From Betaproteobacteria bacterium (GTDB lineage Bacteria; Pseudomonadota; Gammaproteobacteria; Burkholderiales; SG8-39): DNA of 34,900 bases. The notes beneath the pieces are model-generated. The model was not told the DNA's origin. It worked only from the letters and a program-made list of their open reading frames with translations, and ran no database searches. This document shows positions 9,014 through 16,200 of this stretch, in pieces (position 1 is the first letter of the stretch; every line of letters starts with the position of its first letter). The stretch lies in contig VGIA01000017.1 of assembly GCA_016868105.1 (NCBI GenBank), forward strand, positions 1-34,900, in the 5' to 3' direction. A program made the translations under genes and the position numbers.

Positions 9014-10003
9014 ATGATTCGGGATCTTCAAGCCGCGGCATGGGGGAAATTTGCCGCACTGCGCGCGCGCCTGCCGCACGCCCTGCTGCTGCAGGGGGCG
9101 CAGGGCGTGGGCAAACTCCAGCTTGCCGAGCGGTTCGCCCAATTGCTGCTGTGCGAGTCCGCGACGCAGGCCTCGGCGCCCTGCGATGCTTGCGCCGCCT
9201 GCCGTTGGTTCCTGGGCGGCAATCACCCCGACGTGCGCTATGTCGAGCCCGAGGCGCTGGCTCGCTTCCCGGCGCCGTCCGACGAAGACCAGGCCGCTCC
9301 GGCGAAGACCACCAAGCCCAGCACCGAGATCAGGATCGAGCAGGTGAGGGCGCTGGCCGACTTCGTCAACATCGGTTCGCATCGCGGCGGCCGCCGCATC
9401 GCGATCGTGCATCCGGCGGAGGACATGAACGCCGCTTCGGCCAATTCGCTGCTCAAGAGCCTGGAGGAGCCCCCCGCCGGAGCCGTCTTCCTGCTGGTGT
9501 CGCACCGGCCCGCGCGCCTGCTGCCGACCGTCCGCAGCCGATGCGTAGCGGTCCCGGTGCCGCCGCCGGAGCCCAAGGCGGCCAGCGCTTGGCTTGCGGC
9601 GCAGGGCGTAAACGATCCAGCGCGCTGGCTGGCCTTTGCAGGGGGCGCGCCGCGGCGGGCGCTTGAACTGGCCACCGGCGAACGCCTGGGGGCGATCCTG
9701 ACCCTCCTGCGTGCCTTGGAAGCGGGGGATTACGAGGCCGCTGCCGCGATCCCGGACCGTGCGAGCCTGGAGCTGCTGGCCGAGGTGCTCCAGAAACTTG
9801 CGCTGGACCGTGCATTCGGCGCCCTGGCGGGAGGGCGGCGTTTCCTGCCCGAACTTAAGCCCCCGGCGGGTGGCCAACCCGCGGAGTGGCTCGCGTTTGC
9901 CCGCGCGATGGGGCGCAGCAGGCTGCTCGCCAGGCACCCCCTGAACCCCAGGTTGTTCGCCGCGGAGATGCTTGCCGGCATCCCGGGAACACTGCCCAGA
10001 TAA
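9014..10003 (+). CDS. holB: DNA polymerase III delta' subunit
   Basis: HolB is the delta' subunit of the clamp loader. This 329-residue protein has HALLLQGAQGVGKLQLAE (residues 22-39, P-loop remnant), a zinc module Cys47...CDACAAC (57-63) followed by HPDV, the EIRIEQVRAL segment, AEDMNAASANSLLKSLEEPP (sensor region) and PTVRSRC (SRC arginine-finger motif). The C-terminal helical region is shorter and more divergent, as usual in betaproteobacteria. It lies directly after tmk. In many relatives pilZ and tatD follow; here they are absent and an ankyrin gene follows instead. Confidence 0.93.
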   Translation: MIRDLQAAAWGKFAALRARLPHALLLQGAQGVGKLQLAERFAQLLLCESATQASAPCDACAACRWFLGGNHPDVRYVEPEALARFPAPSDEDQAAPAKTTKPSTEIRIEQVRALADFVNIGSHRGGRRIAIVHPAEDMNAASANSLLKSLEEPPAGAVFLLVSHRPARLLPTVRSRCVAVPVPPPEPKAASAWLAAQGVNDPARWLAFAGGAPRRALELATGERLGAILTLLRALEAGDYEAAAAIPDRASLELLAEVLQKLALDRAFGALAGGRRFLPELKPPAGGQPAEWLAFARAMGRSRLLARHPLNPRLFAAEMLAGIPGTLPR

Positions 10004-10014
10004 TCATAATTAAC

Positions 10015-10653
10015 ATGAAGTTATTGTTTCAAGTTATTGTAATAATATCATTTATATTATTTTCTTCCGCATCGTTCGGCCAAGCTTACGAGACCTTCCT
10101 GCGTGCGGTCGAGGCCGGCGACGCCACGGTCGTTACCGAGCTCCTGAACAAGGGCATGGATCCGAATACGCCCGACGCAGCCGGCCATACGGCTTTGATG
10201 GTGGCAGCCCGGCTTGGCCATGAAAGCCTTGTGGTGGTGCTGGTGGCCCGCAAGGCGGACTTGTCCCGGCGCAGCCCCCAAGGCGATACCGCGCTTATGA
10301 TGGCCAGCCTCAAGGGCCACGTCGGGGTCGCGAGGATACTGGTGGACCGCGGTGCGCCGGTCAGGCAGGAAGGCTGGGCGCCGCTTCATTACGCCGCCTT
10401 CGAGGGTCGCGCGGATATGATCCGCTACCTGCTGGACCAGGGCGCCAACAAGGACGCCATTGCGCCGAACGGTTATTCGGCGCTGATGCTCGCTGCACGG
10501 GGCGGGCACTTGCAGGCATCCCGGGTGCTGCTGCACGAGGATGCGGACTTCCGCATCATGTCCCCGGACGGCGCCACCGCGCTGAGGATCGCCAGCCTCC
10601 GGAACGACATGGCGCTTGCGGAGTTGCTGAAACGGGCGGGGGCCGTTGAATGA
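10015..10653 (+). CDS. Secreted or periplasmic ankyrin-repeat protein
   Basis: A 212-residue protein from ATG 10015, 11 bases after the holB stop. The first 22 residues form a clear signal peptide (MKLLFQVIVIISFILFSSAS), with likely cleavage after FGQA at residue 24. The rest is about six ankyrin repeats (about 25-55, 57-87, 88-118, 119-150, 151-184, 185-212), with the family's TALM/APLHYAA/SALMLAARGGH cores. The signal-peptide codons (10015-10075) are strikingly AT-rich compared with the GC-rich repeats. Ankyrin-repeat proteins of this size follow holB or tatD in several betaproteobacteria; function is unknown, presumably protein binding in the periplasm. Probably in the mltG-tmk-holB unit. 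Confidence 0.87.
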   Translation: MKLLFQVIVIISFILFSSASFGQAYETFLRAVEAGDATVVTELLNKGMDPNTPDAAGHTALMVAARLGHESLVVVLVARKADLSRRSPQGDTALMMASLKGHVGVARILVDRGAPVRQEGWAPLHYAAFEGRADMIRYLLDQGANKDAIAPNGYSALMLAARGGHLQASRVLLHEDADFRIMSPDGATALRIASLRNDMALAELLKRAGAVE

Positions 10654-10740
10654 CCGGGGGGGATTGTTGCCGCCGGATCGGCCTCCTTCTCGCGCTTCTT
10701 TAAATTTTACATAATACTGATTGCACGCTATTGATGGCGC

Positions 10741-11190
10741 TCAGTTTAACCGGTCCACCCCCGGCAACGGGATCCGTGCCACCGGGATACCCTCGTCCAC
10801 GAGGGCATCATGCTCCTCCTCTGAAGCCCGGCCACGAATCATGCGGGCCGGCGCCTGCTCGTAATGGATCCTGCGCGCCTCCTCGGGAAACCGCGCTCCG
10901 ACATCCTCGGCCCTGGTGAATATCTCATCCAGCATGCGCGAATACAGCATCTGGGCAATGGCGAAGGGGTCCTTGCCTTCCATCTCCTGGGTCTTCATCT
11001 GGGGCGCCGCCACCGGTGCCGCCGCGCCGACATTGATACGGGGCGCGGACAGCGCGCGTTCGATGCGGGTGCCGCCGCAGGCCGGGCAACTGAGCAGGCC
11101 GCGGCGCCTCTGGGAGGCGAAATCCCTGGCCGAGCCGAACCAGCCCTCGAATCGGTGGCCTTCCGCGCAACGCAGGTCGTAGACGATCAT
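10741..11190 (-). CDS. DUF1178 family protein
   Basis: A 149-residue conserved hypothetical of the DUF1178 family. It starts MIVYDLRCAEGHRFEGWF and has LLSCPACGG, so Cys8, Cys35 and Cys38 (with His12) form a probable zinc ribbon at the N-terminus. The middle is a proline/alanine linker and the C-terminus contains a conserved acidic helical part. Function is unknown; the family is common in alpha- and betaproteobacteria. It lies 11 bases downstream of the MarR gene on the same strand and may be co-transcribed with it, although a functional link is not evident. Confidence 0.85.
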   Translation of the reverse strand: MIVYDLRCAEGHRFEGWFGSARDFASQRRRGLLSCPACGGTRIERALSAPRINVGAAAPVAAPQMKTQEMEGKDPFAIAQMLYSRMLDEIFTRAEDVGARFPEEARRIHYEQAPARMIRGRASEEEHDALVDEGIPVARIPLPGVDRLN

Positions 11191-11201
11191 GGGGCAGGAT
11201 G

Positions 11202-11678
11202 TTAACGCAGTTCGCTTTCGAAGCCTCCCGCGAAGGACCTGAGCAGGCGCTTGAAGGCGCGCACGTCCGCGGCGCGGAAGCGCTTGAGCAACCGCGCCTC
11301 ACGTCGGCGGGCCCGCGCAACCACCGGCAGGATGCGGCTGCGGCCCTTGGCCGTGAGCTCCACCCGCGCCTGCCGCAGGTCCATCTCCCCCGCCACCCTG
11401 CGCACCAGGCCGCGCCGCTGCAGCCGGTCCAGCAGCTTGGACAGGGTCGGTTGCTTGAACAGGGTGGCGCGGGCGAGGGCGCCGACGGTGTAGCCGCCCC
11501 CCGCCGACAGCGTGCCCAGCACCCGCCACTCCGGGACTCGCATCCGCACCGGCGCCAGCAGGAGGTGGAAATCGCGCAGAATCACGTGGCTCGCCCGCGC
11601 CACCAGGTACGGCAGGTAGTCGTCCGGGAAGGCGCCGCCCGCCTTTGCGGTGTTACGGCGAGTTATATGCTTTTTCAT
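11202..11678 (-). CDS. MarR-family transcriptional regulator
   Basis: A 158-residue winged-helix regulator. The core (about residues 25-140) contains MRVPEWRVLGTLS, the recognition helix region PTLSKLLDRLQRRGLVRR and the wing DLRQARVELTAKGR, typical of MarR. The N-terminal MKKHITRRNTAK tail is very basic. It is divergent from the NicX-like dioxygenase gene with a 57-base gap. By analogy with NicR and PicR, MarR repressors of nicotinate and picolinate catabolism that respond to a pathway hydroxypyridine, I infer local repression of the divergent catabolic operon. The -35 of the divergent promoter overlaps its start codon. Confidence 0.88.
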   Translation of the reverse strand: MKKHITRRNTAKAGGAFPDDYLPYLVARASHVILRDFHLLLAPVRMRVPEWRVLGTLSAGGGYTVGALARATLFKQPTLSKLLDRLQRRGLVRRVAGEMDLRQARVELTAKGRSRILPVVARARRREARLLKRFRAADVRAFKRLLRSFAGGFESELR

Positions 11679-11706
11679 TGACCTATGAAATTTAATCTAA
11701 TACGAT
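11678..11706 (+). promoter_or_regulatory. Sigma-70-type promoter for the NicX-like operon with candidate MarR operator
   Basis: TTGACC at 11678-11683 and TACGAT at 11701-11706 are separated by exactly 17 bases. Between them, 11685-11696 reads ATGAAATTTAAT, an imperfect palindrome with one mismatch per arm, in a position where a bound MarR dimer would block polymerase. AGGAG at about 11725 is the ribosome-binding site for the ATG at 11736. The -35 overlaps the start of the divergent regulator gene, so binding could repress both. Confidence 0.5.
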
Positions 11707-11735
11707 AGCTCAGCCCCGGGCCAGGAGCAAGCGCC

Positions 11736-12782
11736 ATGTTCGCCGACCGCATCGAAGCCAAGTGGATCGAGCTTTTCGCCGAAGTCTTCGCCCGCTGCAA
11801 GGTCAGCCCGGGCGACGCCTGCGCCATCCTCTCCGAGACCCAGTCCCGCGCCCTCAACGTGCAGCTCGCCGAGCTGGCGCTCGCCCGCCTCGGCGCGCGG
11901 CCGTTCCATGTCGTGGTGCCCACGCCTCGCCAGGCCGCCCCGGTGCCGATCCGCTCCACCGGCGCCTCGGTGGCCCTGAAGGACATGGCCGCCGCGGTTG
12001 CGGCCCTGGCCGCCAGCAGATTCGTCGCCGACTGCACCCTCGAGGGCCTGATGCATGCCGCCGAGCTGCCCCAGGTCCTCAAGGACGGCGCCAGGGTGCT
12101 GTACATCTCGAACGAGCATCCTGAAGCGCTGGAGCGCCTCGCGCCCTCCCCCGCCGATGAGCAAAAGGTGAGGGCGGGCATGAAGCTGCTGCGTGGAGCC
12201 CGCGCCATGACGGTCACCTCCCCTGCCGGCACCGACCTGCGCATAAAAGTGGAGGGTGCCCGGGTCGGGGGCGTCTGGGGCTATACCGAGAAGCCCGGCA
12301 CCCTGTCGCACTGGCCCGGCGGCCTGTGCCTGTGCTTTCCGCAGGCCGGCAGCGTGGACGGCACGCTGGTGCTGGCCCCCGGCGACATGAACCTCACCTT
12401 CAAGCGCCACCTGGAATCGGCCGTTCGCCTGAGCATCGAGCGCGATTACGTCACAGCTATCGAGGGCGACTCCCTCGACGCGGAACTGATGCGCGATTAT
12501 TTCGCCGCCTGGGGCGAACGCGACGCCTACGCAGTATCCCACGTCGGCTGGGGAATGAACCCGCGCGCACGCTGGGACGCGTTGGCCCTTTACGATCGGC
12601 GCGACAGCAACGGCACCGAGCAGCGCGCCTTCGCCGGCAACTTCCTCTATTCGACGGGCGCCAACGAGGTCGCCGGACGCCACACATTGGGCCACTTCGA
12701 CCTGCCCCTGCGCCGCTGCACCATCGCGCTCGACGGCACGCCGGTGGTGGAAGGGGGCAAGCTGTCCGGGCCGCTGGCATGA
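11736..12782 (+). CDS. NicX-like 2,5-dihydroxypyridine 5,6-dioxygenase (M29-like fold)
   Basis: A 348-residue homologue of NicX, a non-heme Fe(II) extradiol-type dioxygenase that opens 2,5-dihydroxypyridine to N-formylmaleamate. Matching stretches include WGYTEKPGTLSHWPGG (181-196), DGTLVLAPGDMNLTFK (208-223), SHVGWGMNPRARWDAL (268-283) and RAFAGNFLYSTGAN (297-310). The proposed iron ligands are retained: His269 in SHVGWG, and His320 and Asp322 in GHFDLP, corresponding to the NicX His-His-Asp set. The fold is related to M29 aminopeptidases, a common mis-annotation. The gene is followed with ATGA overlap by an alpha/beta hydrolase, as nicX is associated with nicD. The downstream CoA genes are not part of the classical nic pathway, so the true substrate may be a related heteroaromatic. 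Confidence 0.82.
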   Translation: MFADRIEAKWIELFAEVFARCKVSPGDACAILSETQSRALNVQLAELALARLGARPFHVVVPTPRQAAPVPIRSTGASVALKDMAAAVAALAASRFVADCTLEGLMHAAELPQVLKDGARVLYISNEHPEALERLAPSPADEQKVRAGMKLLRGARAMTVTSPAGTDLRIKVEGARVGGVWGYTEKPGTLSHWPGGLCLCFPQAGSVDGTLVLAPGDMNLTFKRHLESAVRLSIERDYVTAIEGDSLDAELMRDYFAAWGERDAYAVSHVGWGMNPRARWDALALYDRRDSNGTEQRAFAGNFLYSTGANEVAGRHTLGHFDLPLRRCTIALDGTPVVEGGKLSGPLA

Positions 12783-13534
12783 CATCGCCCGCAAGCGCCC
12801 TGCTCTTCCTGCATGGCGTCGGCGGCGGACACCACGCCTGGGAGCGCCAGCTGCCCTACTTCGCGAAGCTGGGCTACCCCTCGCATGCGTGGGACCAGCC
12901 AGGTTACGGCGAGAGCCCGCCGGTCGAGCCATACGACCGGGAACAGGTCAGCGCCGCGCTGCTGCGCCTGATCGACGCCCTCGGCGGAGCGCCAGTGGTG
13001 CTGGTCGGGCACAGCATGGGCGGGCTGCTCGCGCAGGAGGTCTATGCGCGCCATCCGGCGGCGGTAAAGGCGCTGGTGCTGTGCTTCACCAGCCCGGCCT
13101 TTGCCGGGGGCGACAGCGATTTCACGCGGCAATTCCTCGCCGCGCGCATCGATCCGCTGGATCGGGGCGAGGGCATGCCGCAGATCGCCCGCCGCCTGAT
13201 GCCGGCTATGCGCGGCTCGAAGTCCGATCCCGCCGGCCTTGCGCTGGCGGAGAAAATCATGTCGGGAGTCAGGCCGGACACCTACCGCAAGGCGGTCCGG
13301 CTGCTCACCACCTTCGACCGCCGCAAGGAACTGGCTGACATCAAGGTGCCCTCGCTGCTCATCGCCGGCAGCGAGGACCGCACCGCGCCGCCAAAGGTGA
13401 TGGAAAAGATGGCGCAGAGGATTCCCGGTTCCGAGTACGTGCTGCTCGAAGGCTGCGGCCATCTCGGGCCGATGGATCAGCCCGCCGAGTTCAACGCCGC
13501 GCTCGAGTCCTTCCTGCGCCGGCATGCACTTTGA
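12779..13534 (+). CDS. Alpha/beta-fold hydrolase (NicD/MhpC-like)
   Basis: A 251-residue alpha/beta hydrolase starting at ATG 12779, which overlaps the dioxygenase stop (ATGA). LFLHGVGGG (9-17) is the oxyanion segment, GHSMGG holds nucleophile Ser79, AGSEDRTAPP holds Asp200 and GCGHLGP holds His228, a complete triad. Coupled to a NicX-like ring-cleaving enzyme, the natural inference is hydrolysis of its product: NicD deformylates N-formylmaleamate, while MhpC-type enzymes cleave C-C bonds of ring-fission products. The sequence by eye does not decide between the two. No signal peptide. Confidence 0.85.
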   Translation: MTSPASALLFLHGVGGGHHAWERQLPYFAKLGYPSHAWDQPGYGESPPVEPYDREQVSAALLRLIDALGGAPVVLVGHSMGGLLAQEVYARHPAAVKALVLCFTSPAFAGGDSDFTRQFLAARIDPLDRGEGMPQIARRLMPAMRGSKSDPAGLALAEKIMSGVRPDTYRKAVRLLTTFDRRKELADIKVPSLLIAGSEDRTAPPKVMEKMAQRIPGSEYVLLEGCGHLGPMDQPAEFNAALESFLRRHAL

Positions 13535-13541
13535 GGACGCC

Positions 13542-14798
13542 ATGGACATTTACGCCCCGCCCTGCGATCCACGCTACTCGGTCGCCGGCAGCGGTGCCGC
13601 GCTGACGCCCAAGCAGCGCGAGCTGATCGCGCTGGCCGAATCCCACGGGCCCCGCTTCGCCGCCCGCGCCGCCCGCTACGACAGCGAGGCCAGCTTCCCG
13701 TTCGAGAACTACGCCGAGCTCAAGGCCGCCGGCCTGCTCGGCCTGTGCGTGCCCGCCGCGCACGGCGGCCATGGCGCCGATTTCCGCACCTACGCGCTGA
13801 TATCGGCGACGCTCGGCAAGTACTGCGGCGCCACCGCGCTTACCCTGAACATGCACATGTGCTCCATGCTGTGGCCGGGCGCGCTCGCGGACGACCTCGA
13901 CATGACGCCCGCCGACCGCTCCCAGCACGAGAGTTACCGCGCCGTGCATTTCGCGCGCGTGGTGAAGGACGGCGCCATCTACGCCCAGCCCTTCTCCGAG
14001 GGCAGCGCCGCCGCCGCGGGCAAGGCGCCCTTCGGCACCACGGCAGCCAAGGTGGCGGGCGGCTGGCTGATCAATGGCAAGAAGATCTTCGCCTCGCTCT
14101 CCGGTGCCGCCGACTACTACGGTGTGCTCTGCACCGAGGACAAGCCCGAGCGCTCCATGCGCGACACGCTCTACATCGCGGTGCCCGGGCGTGCCCCGGG
14201 TCTCACGGTGGTCGGCGACTGGGACCCGCTGGGCATGCGCGGCACCGTGTCGCGCAACCTGGTGTTCAAGGATGTGTTCGTGCCTGACGATGCGCAGATG
14301 ATGCCGCGCGGGGTGTACTTCCAGGCCGCCAGCCGCTGGCCGCACATGTTCACCACGCTGTCGCCCACCTACATGGGCATCGCCATCGCCGCGGTCGAGT
14401 TCACCGTTAAGTACCTGCGCGGCGAGATCGAGGGCATGCCGCCGGTGAAGCGGCGCATGTACCCGACCAAGCAGATCGCGTTGGCCGAGATGTGGGTCAA
14501 GCTGGAGCAGACCCGGGCGCTGTTCCTGCGCATGCTCGAGGACGCACGCATCGACCCGCCCAAGGACGCCCGCCTGCGGGCCTACGCCGCGCAGTTCACC
14601 ATCATGGAGAACGCCAACGCCCTGTGCGCGCTGGCGATCCGCACCTGCGGCGGCCAGTCCATGCTGAAGAGTCTGCCGCTGGAGCGCCTGTACCGCGACT
14701 CGCGCTGCGGCGCGCTGATGCTGCCCTGGACCGCTGAACTGTGCCTGGACCGAATCGGGCGCGAGGCGCTGTACGAGCCAGGGGAGGCGGACGATTAA
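13542..14798 (+). CDS. Acyl-CoA dehydrogenase family flavoprotein, catalytic base not evident
   Basis: A 418-residue protein from ATG 13542, chosen over ATG 13524 because GAGGA precedes it at good spacing and it avoids overlap. Acyl-CoA dehydrogenase architecture: N-terminal helical domain with AAGLLGLCVPAAHGG; beta domain with QPFSEG, GGWLINGKKIFAS (about 174-186) and GDWDPLGMRGTVS; C-terminal helical domain with YPTKQIALAEMW and LYRDSRCGALMLPWTAELC. The usual catalytic Glu near the C-terminus (E-G-T in YEGT of medium-chain enzymes) is replaced by LPWTAEL. The alternative position used by isovaleryl-CoA dehydrogenase also lacks an obvious Glu. It may use another base or be one of the ACAD-fold flavin monooxygenases. 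It lies between the hydrolase and the CoA ligase. Confidence 0.8.
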   Translation: MDIYAPPCDPRYSVAGSGAALTPKQRELIALAESHGPRFAARAARYDSEASFPFENYAELKAAGLLGLCVPAAHGGHGADFRTYALISATLGKYCGATALTLNMHMCSMLWPGALADDLDMTPADRSQHESYRAVHFARVVKDGAIYAQPFSEGSAAAAGKAPFGTTAAKVAGGWLINGKKIFASLSGAADYYGVLCTEDKPERSMRDTLYIAVPGRAPGLTVVGDWDPLGMRGTVSRNLVFKDVFVPDDAQMMPRGVYFQAASRWPHMFTTLSPTYMGIAIAAVEFTVKYLRGEIEGMPPVKRRMYPTKQIALAEMWVKLEQTRALFLRMLEDARIDPPKDARLRAYAAQFTIMENANALCALAIRTCGGQSMLKSLPLERLYRDSRCGALMLPWTAELCLDRIGREALYEPGEADD

Positions 14799-16197
14799 CC
14801 TGTCGCGGATCATCGAGCGCTGGGCCGCTCATTTCCCCGACAAGGTCGCGCTGCACTGTCACGGCACAGACCTGCGTTACCGCGACTTCTGGAGCCAGAT
14901 CGAGGCCGCCACGGCGAGTCTCGGCGTCGGCCACGGCGAGCGCGTTGCCTACCTCGGCTACAACGGGCCGCGGATGCTGGTGCTGCTGTTCGCGCTGGCG
15001 CGCGCCGGGGCGGTCCTGGTGCCGCTGAACTGGCGCCTCACGGCTGCCGAACACCGGGCCATCCTGGCCGACTGCGCGCCGCGCTTCCTGGTCGCCGAGG
15101 GCGAATTCCTGGAACATGCCGCGACGCTCGGCGTGCCCCTGGGTCCGGCGGCGGGCGCCTTGCCTGTCGCCACAGACGGCGCCGATGCGGACGATGTCCT
15201 CATCGTCTACACCTCCGGCACCACCGGCCGGCCCAAGGGCGCGGTGCTGACGCAGGAGGCGCTGCTGTGGAACGGCTTCAACGGCATCCACGCCCATGAC
15301 CTGGGCCAGGCCGACCATGTCCTGACCGCGCTGCCGATGTTCCATGTCGGCGGCCTGAACAACCAGACATTGCCCGCGCTGCTCGCCGGCGCCACGGTGA
15401 CCCTGCACCGGCGCTTCGACCCTTCGCTCTGGCTGGCCGAGGTTGGCGCACGCAGGCCCACGGTGTCGCTGCTGGTCCCGGCGGCGATGCAGGCGGTGAT
15501 CGCCCATCCGGCATGGGGGACCACCGACCTGTCCTCGCTGAAGATGCTCAACGCCGGCTCGATGGTGGTGCCCGACTCCCTCATCCGCGCCTTTCACGAG
15601 CGCGGCGTTCCGGTAGGGCAGATCTACGGTTGCACCGAGACCTCGCCCATCGCCACGGTGCTGCTGAAAGAGGATGCGGCACGAAGGCTGGGCAGCGCCG
15701 GGAAGGCCGCGCCGCACTGCGAGGTGCGCCTGGTCGAGGGCGAAGTGCAGGTCCGCGGCCCGAACGTGATGCGCGGCTACTGGAACGATCCCGTGGCGAC
15801 CGCGGCCGCATTCGCCCCCGGGGGCTGGTTCCGCACCGGAGACCTCGGCCGCTTCGACGGCGACGGCTTCCTGTGGATCATGGGCCGCTCAAAAGACGTC
15901 ATCATCTCCGGCGGCGAGAACGTCTATCCGGCCGAACTGGAGAACGTGCTGGCGGATTGCCCCGCCATCGCCGAGGCGGCGGTGGTCGGCGTGGCGGATG
16001 CGAAATGGGGTGAGGCAGCCTGCGCTTGCATCGTTCGCAGGCACCCGATCGACGAGGCCGCGGTGCTGGCGCTGTTTCGCGGCCGCCTGGCGAAGTTCAA
16101 GCATCCGCGGCGTGTGGTGTTCCTGGATGCCCTGCCCCGCAACGTCATGGGCAAGGTGCAGAAATTCGAGTTGCAGCGCCTGCTCGAGACCCGCTAG
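14794..16197 (+). CDS. AMP-dependent acyl-CoA synthetase with apparent ATT start
   Basis: A class I adenylate-forming CoA ligase. Motifs, numbered from the ATT: YTSGTTGRPKGA (139-150, P-loop), YGCTETSP (A5), GWFRTGDLGRFDGDGFLWIMGRSKD (A7-A8 hinge), GENVYPAELE and the C-terminal RNVMGKVQK with catalytic Lys. Homology begins at NLSRIIERWAAHFPDKVAL, directly after an ATT at 14794-14796 that has GGGGAGG (14781-14787) 6 bases upstream and overlaps the preceding gene's TAA. In this frame there is no ATG, GTG or TTG between the stop at 14716 and the ATG at 14974. Starting at 14974 would remove 60 residues of the N-terminal domain. So either ATT is used, or the start codon has mutated. The natural acid substrate is unknown; it is likely an aromatic or ring-derived carboxylate. 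Confidence 0.82.
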   Translation: MNLSRIIERWAAHFPDKVALHCHGTDLRYRDFWSQIEAATASLGVGHGERVAYLGYNGPRMLVLLFALARAGAVLVPLNWRLTAAEHRAILADCAPRFLVAEGEFLEHAATLGVPLGPAAGALPVATDGADADDVLIVYTSGTTGRPKGAVLTQEALLWNGFNGIHAHDLGQADHVLTALPMFHVGGLNNQTLPALLAGATVTLHRRFDPSLWLAEVGARRPTVSLLVPAAMQAVIAHPAWGTTDLSSLKMLNAGSMVVPDSLIRAFHERGVPVGQIYGCTETSPIATVLLKEDAARRLGSAGKAAPHCEVRLVEGEVQVRGPNVMRGYWNDPVATAAAFAPGGWFRTGDLGRFDGDGFLWIMGRSKDVIISGGENVYPAELENVLADCPAIAEAAVVGVADAKWGEAACACIVRRHPIDEAAVLALFRGRLAKFKHPRRVVFLDALPRNVMGKVQKFELQRLLETR

Positions 16198-16200
16198 CCC

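Noticed and set aside
11697-12932. A 411-codon minus-strand frame opposite the NicX-like gene
   Set aside because: Reverse-strand shadow; the plus strand encodes an intact NicX homologue.
13491-15717. Long minus-strand frames opposite the ACAD and CoA ligase genes
   Set aside because: Low-complexity Arg/Gly/His composition, no start signals or domains; explained by GC-rich codon bias.
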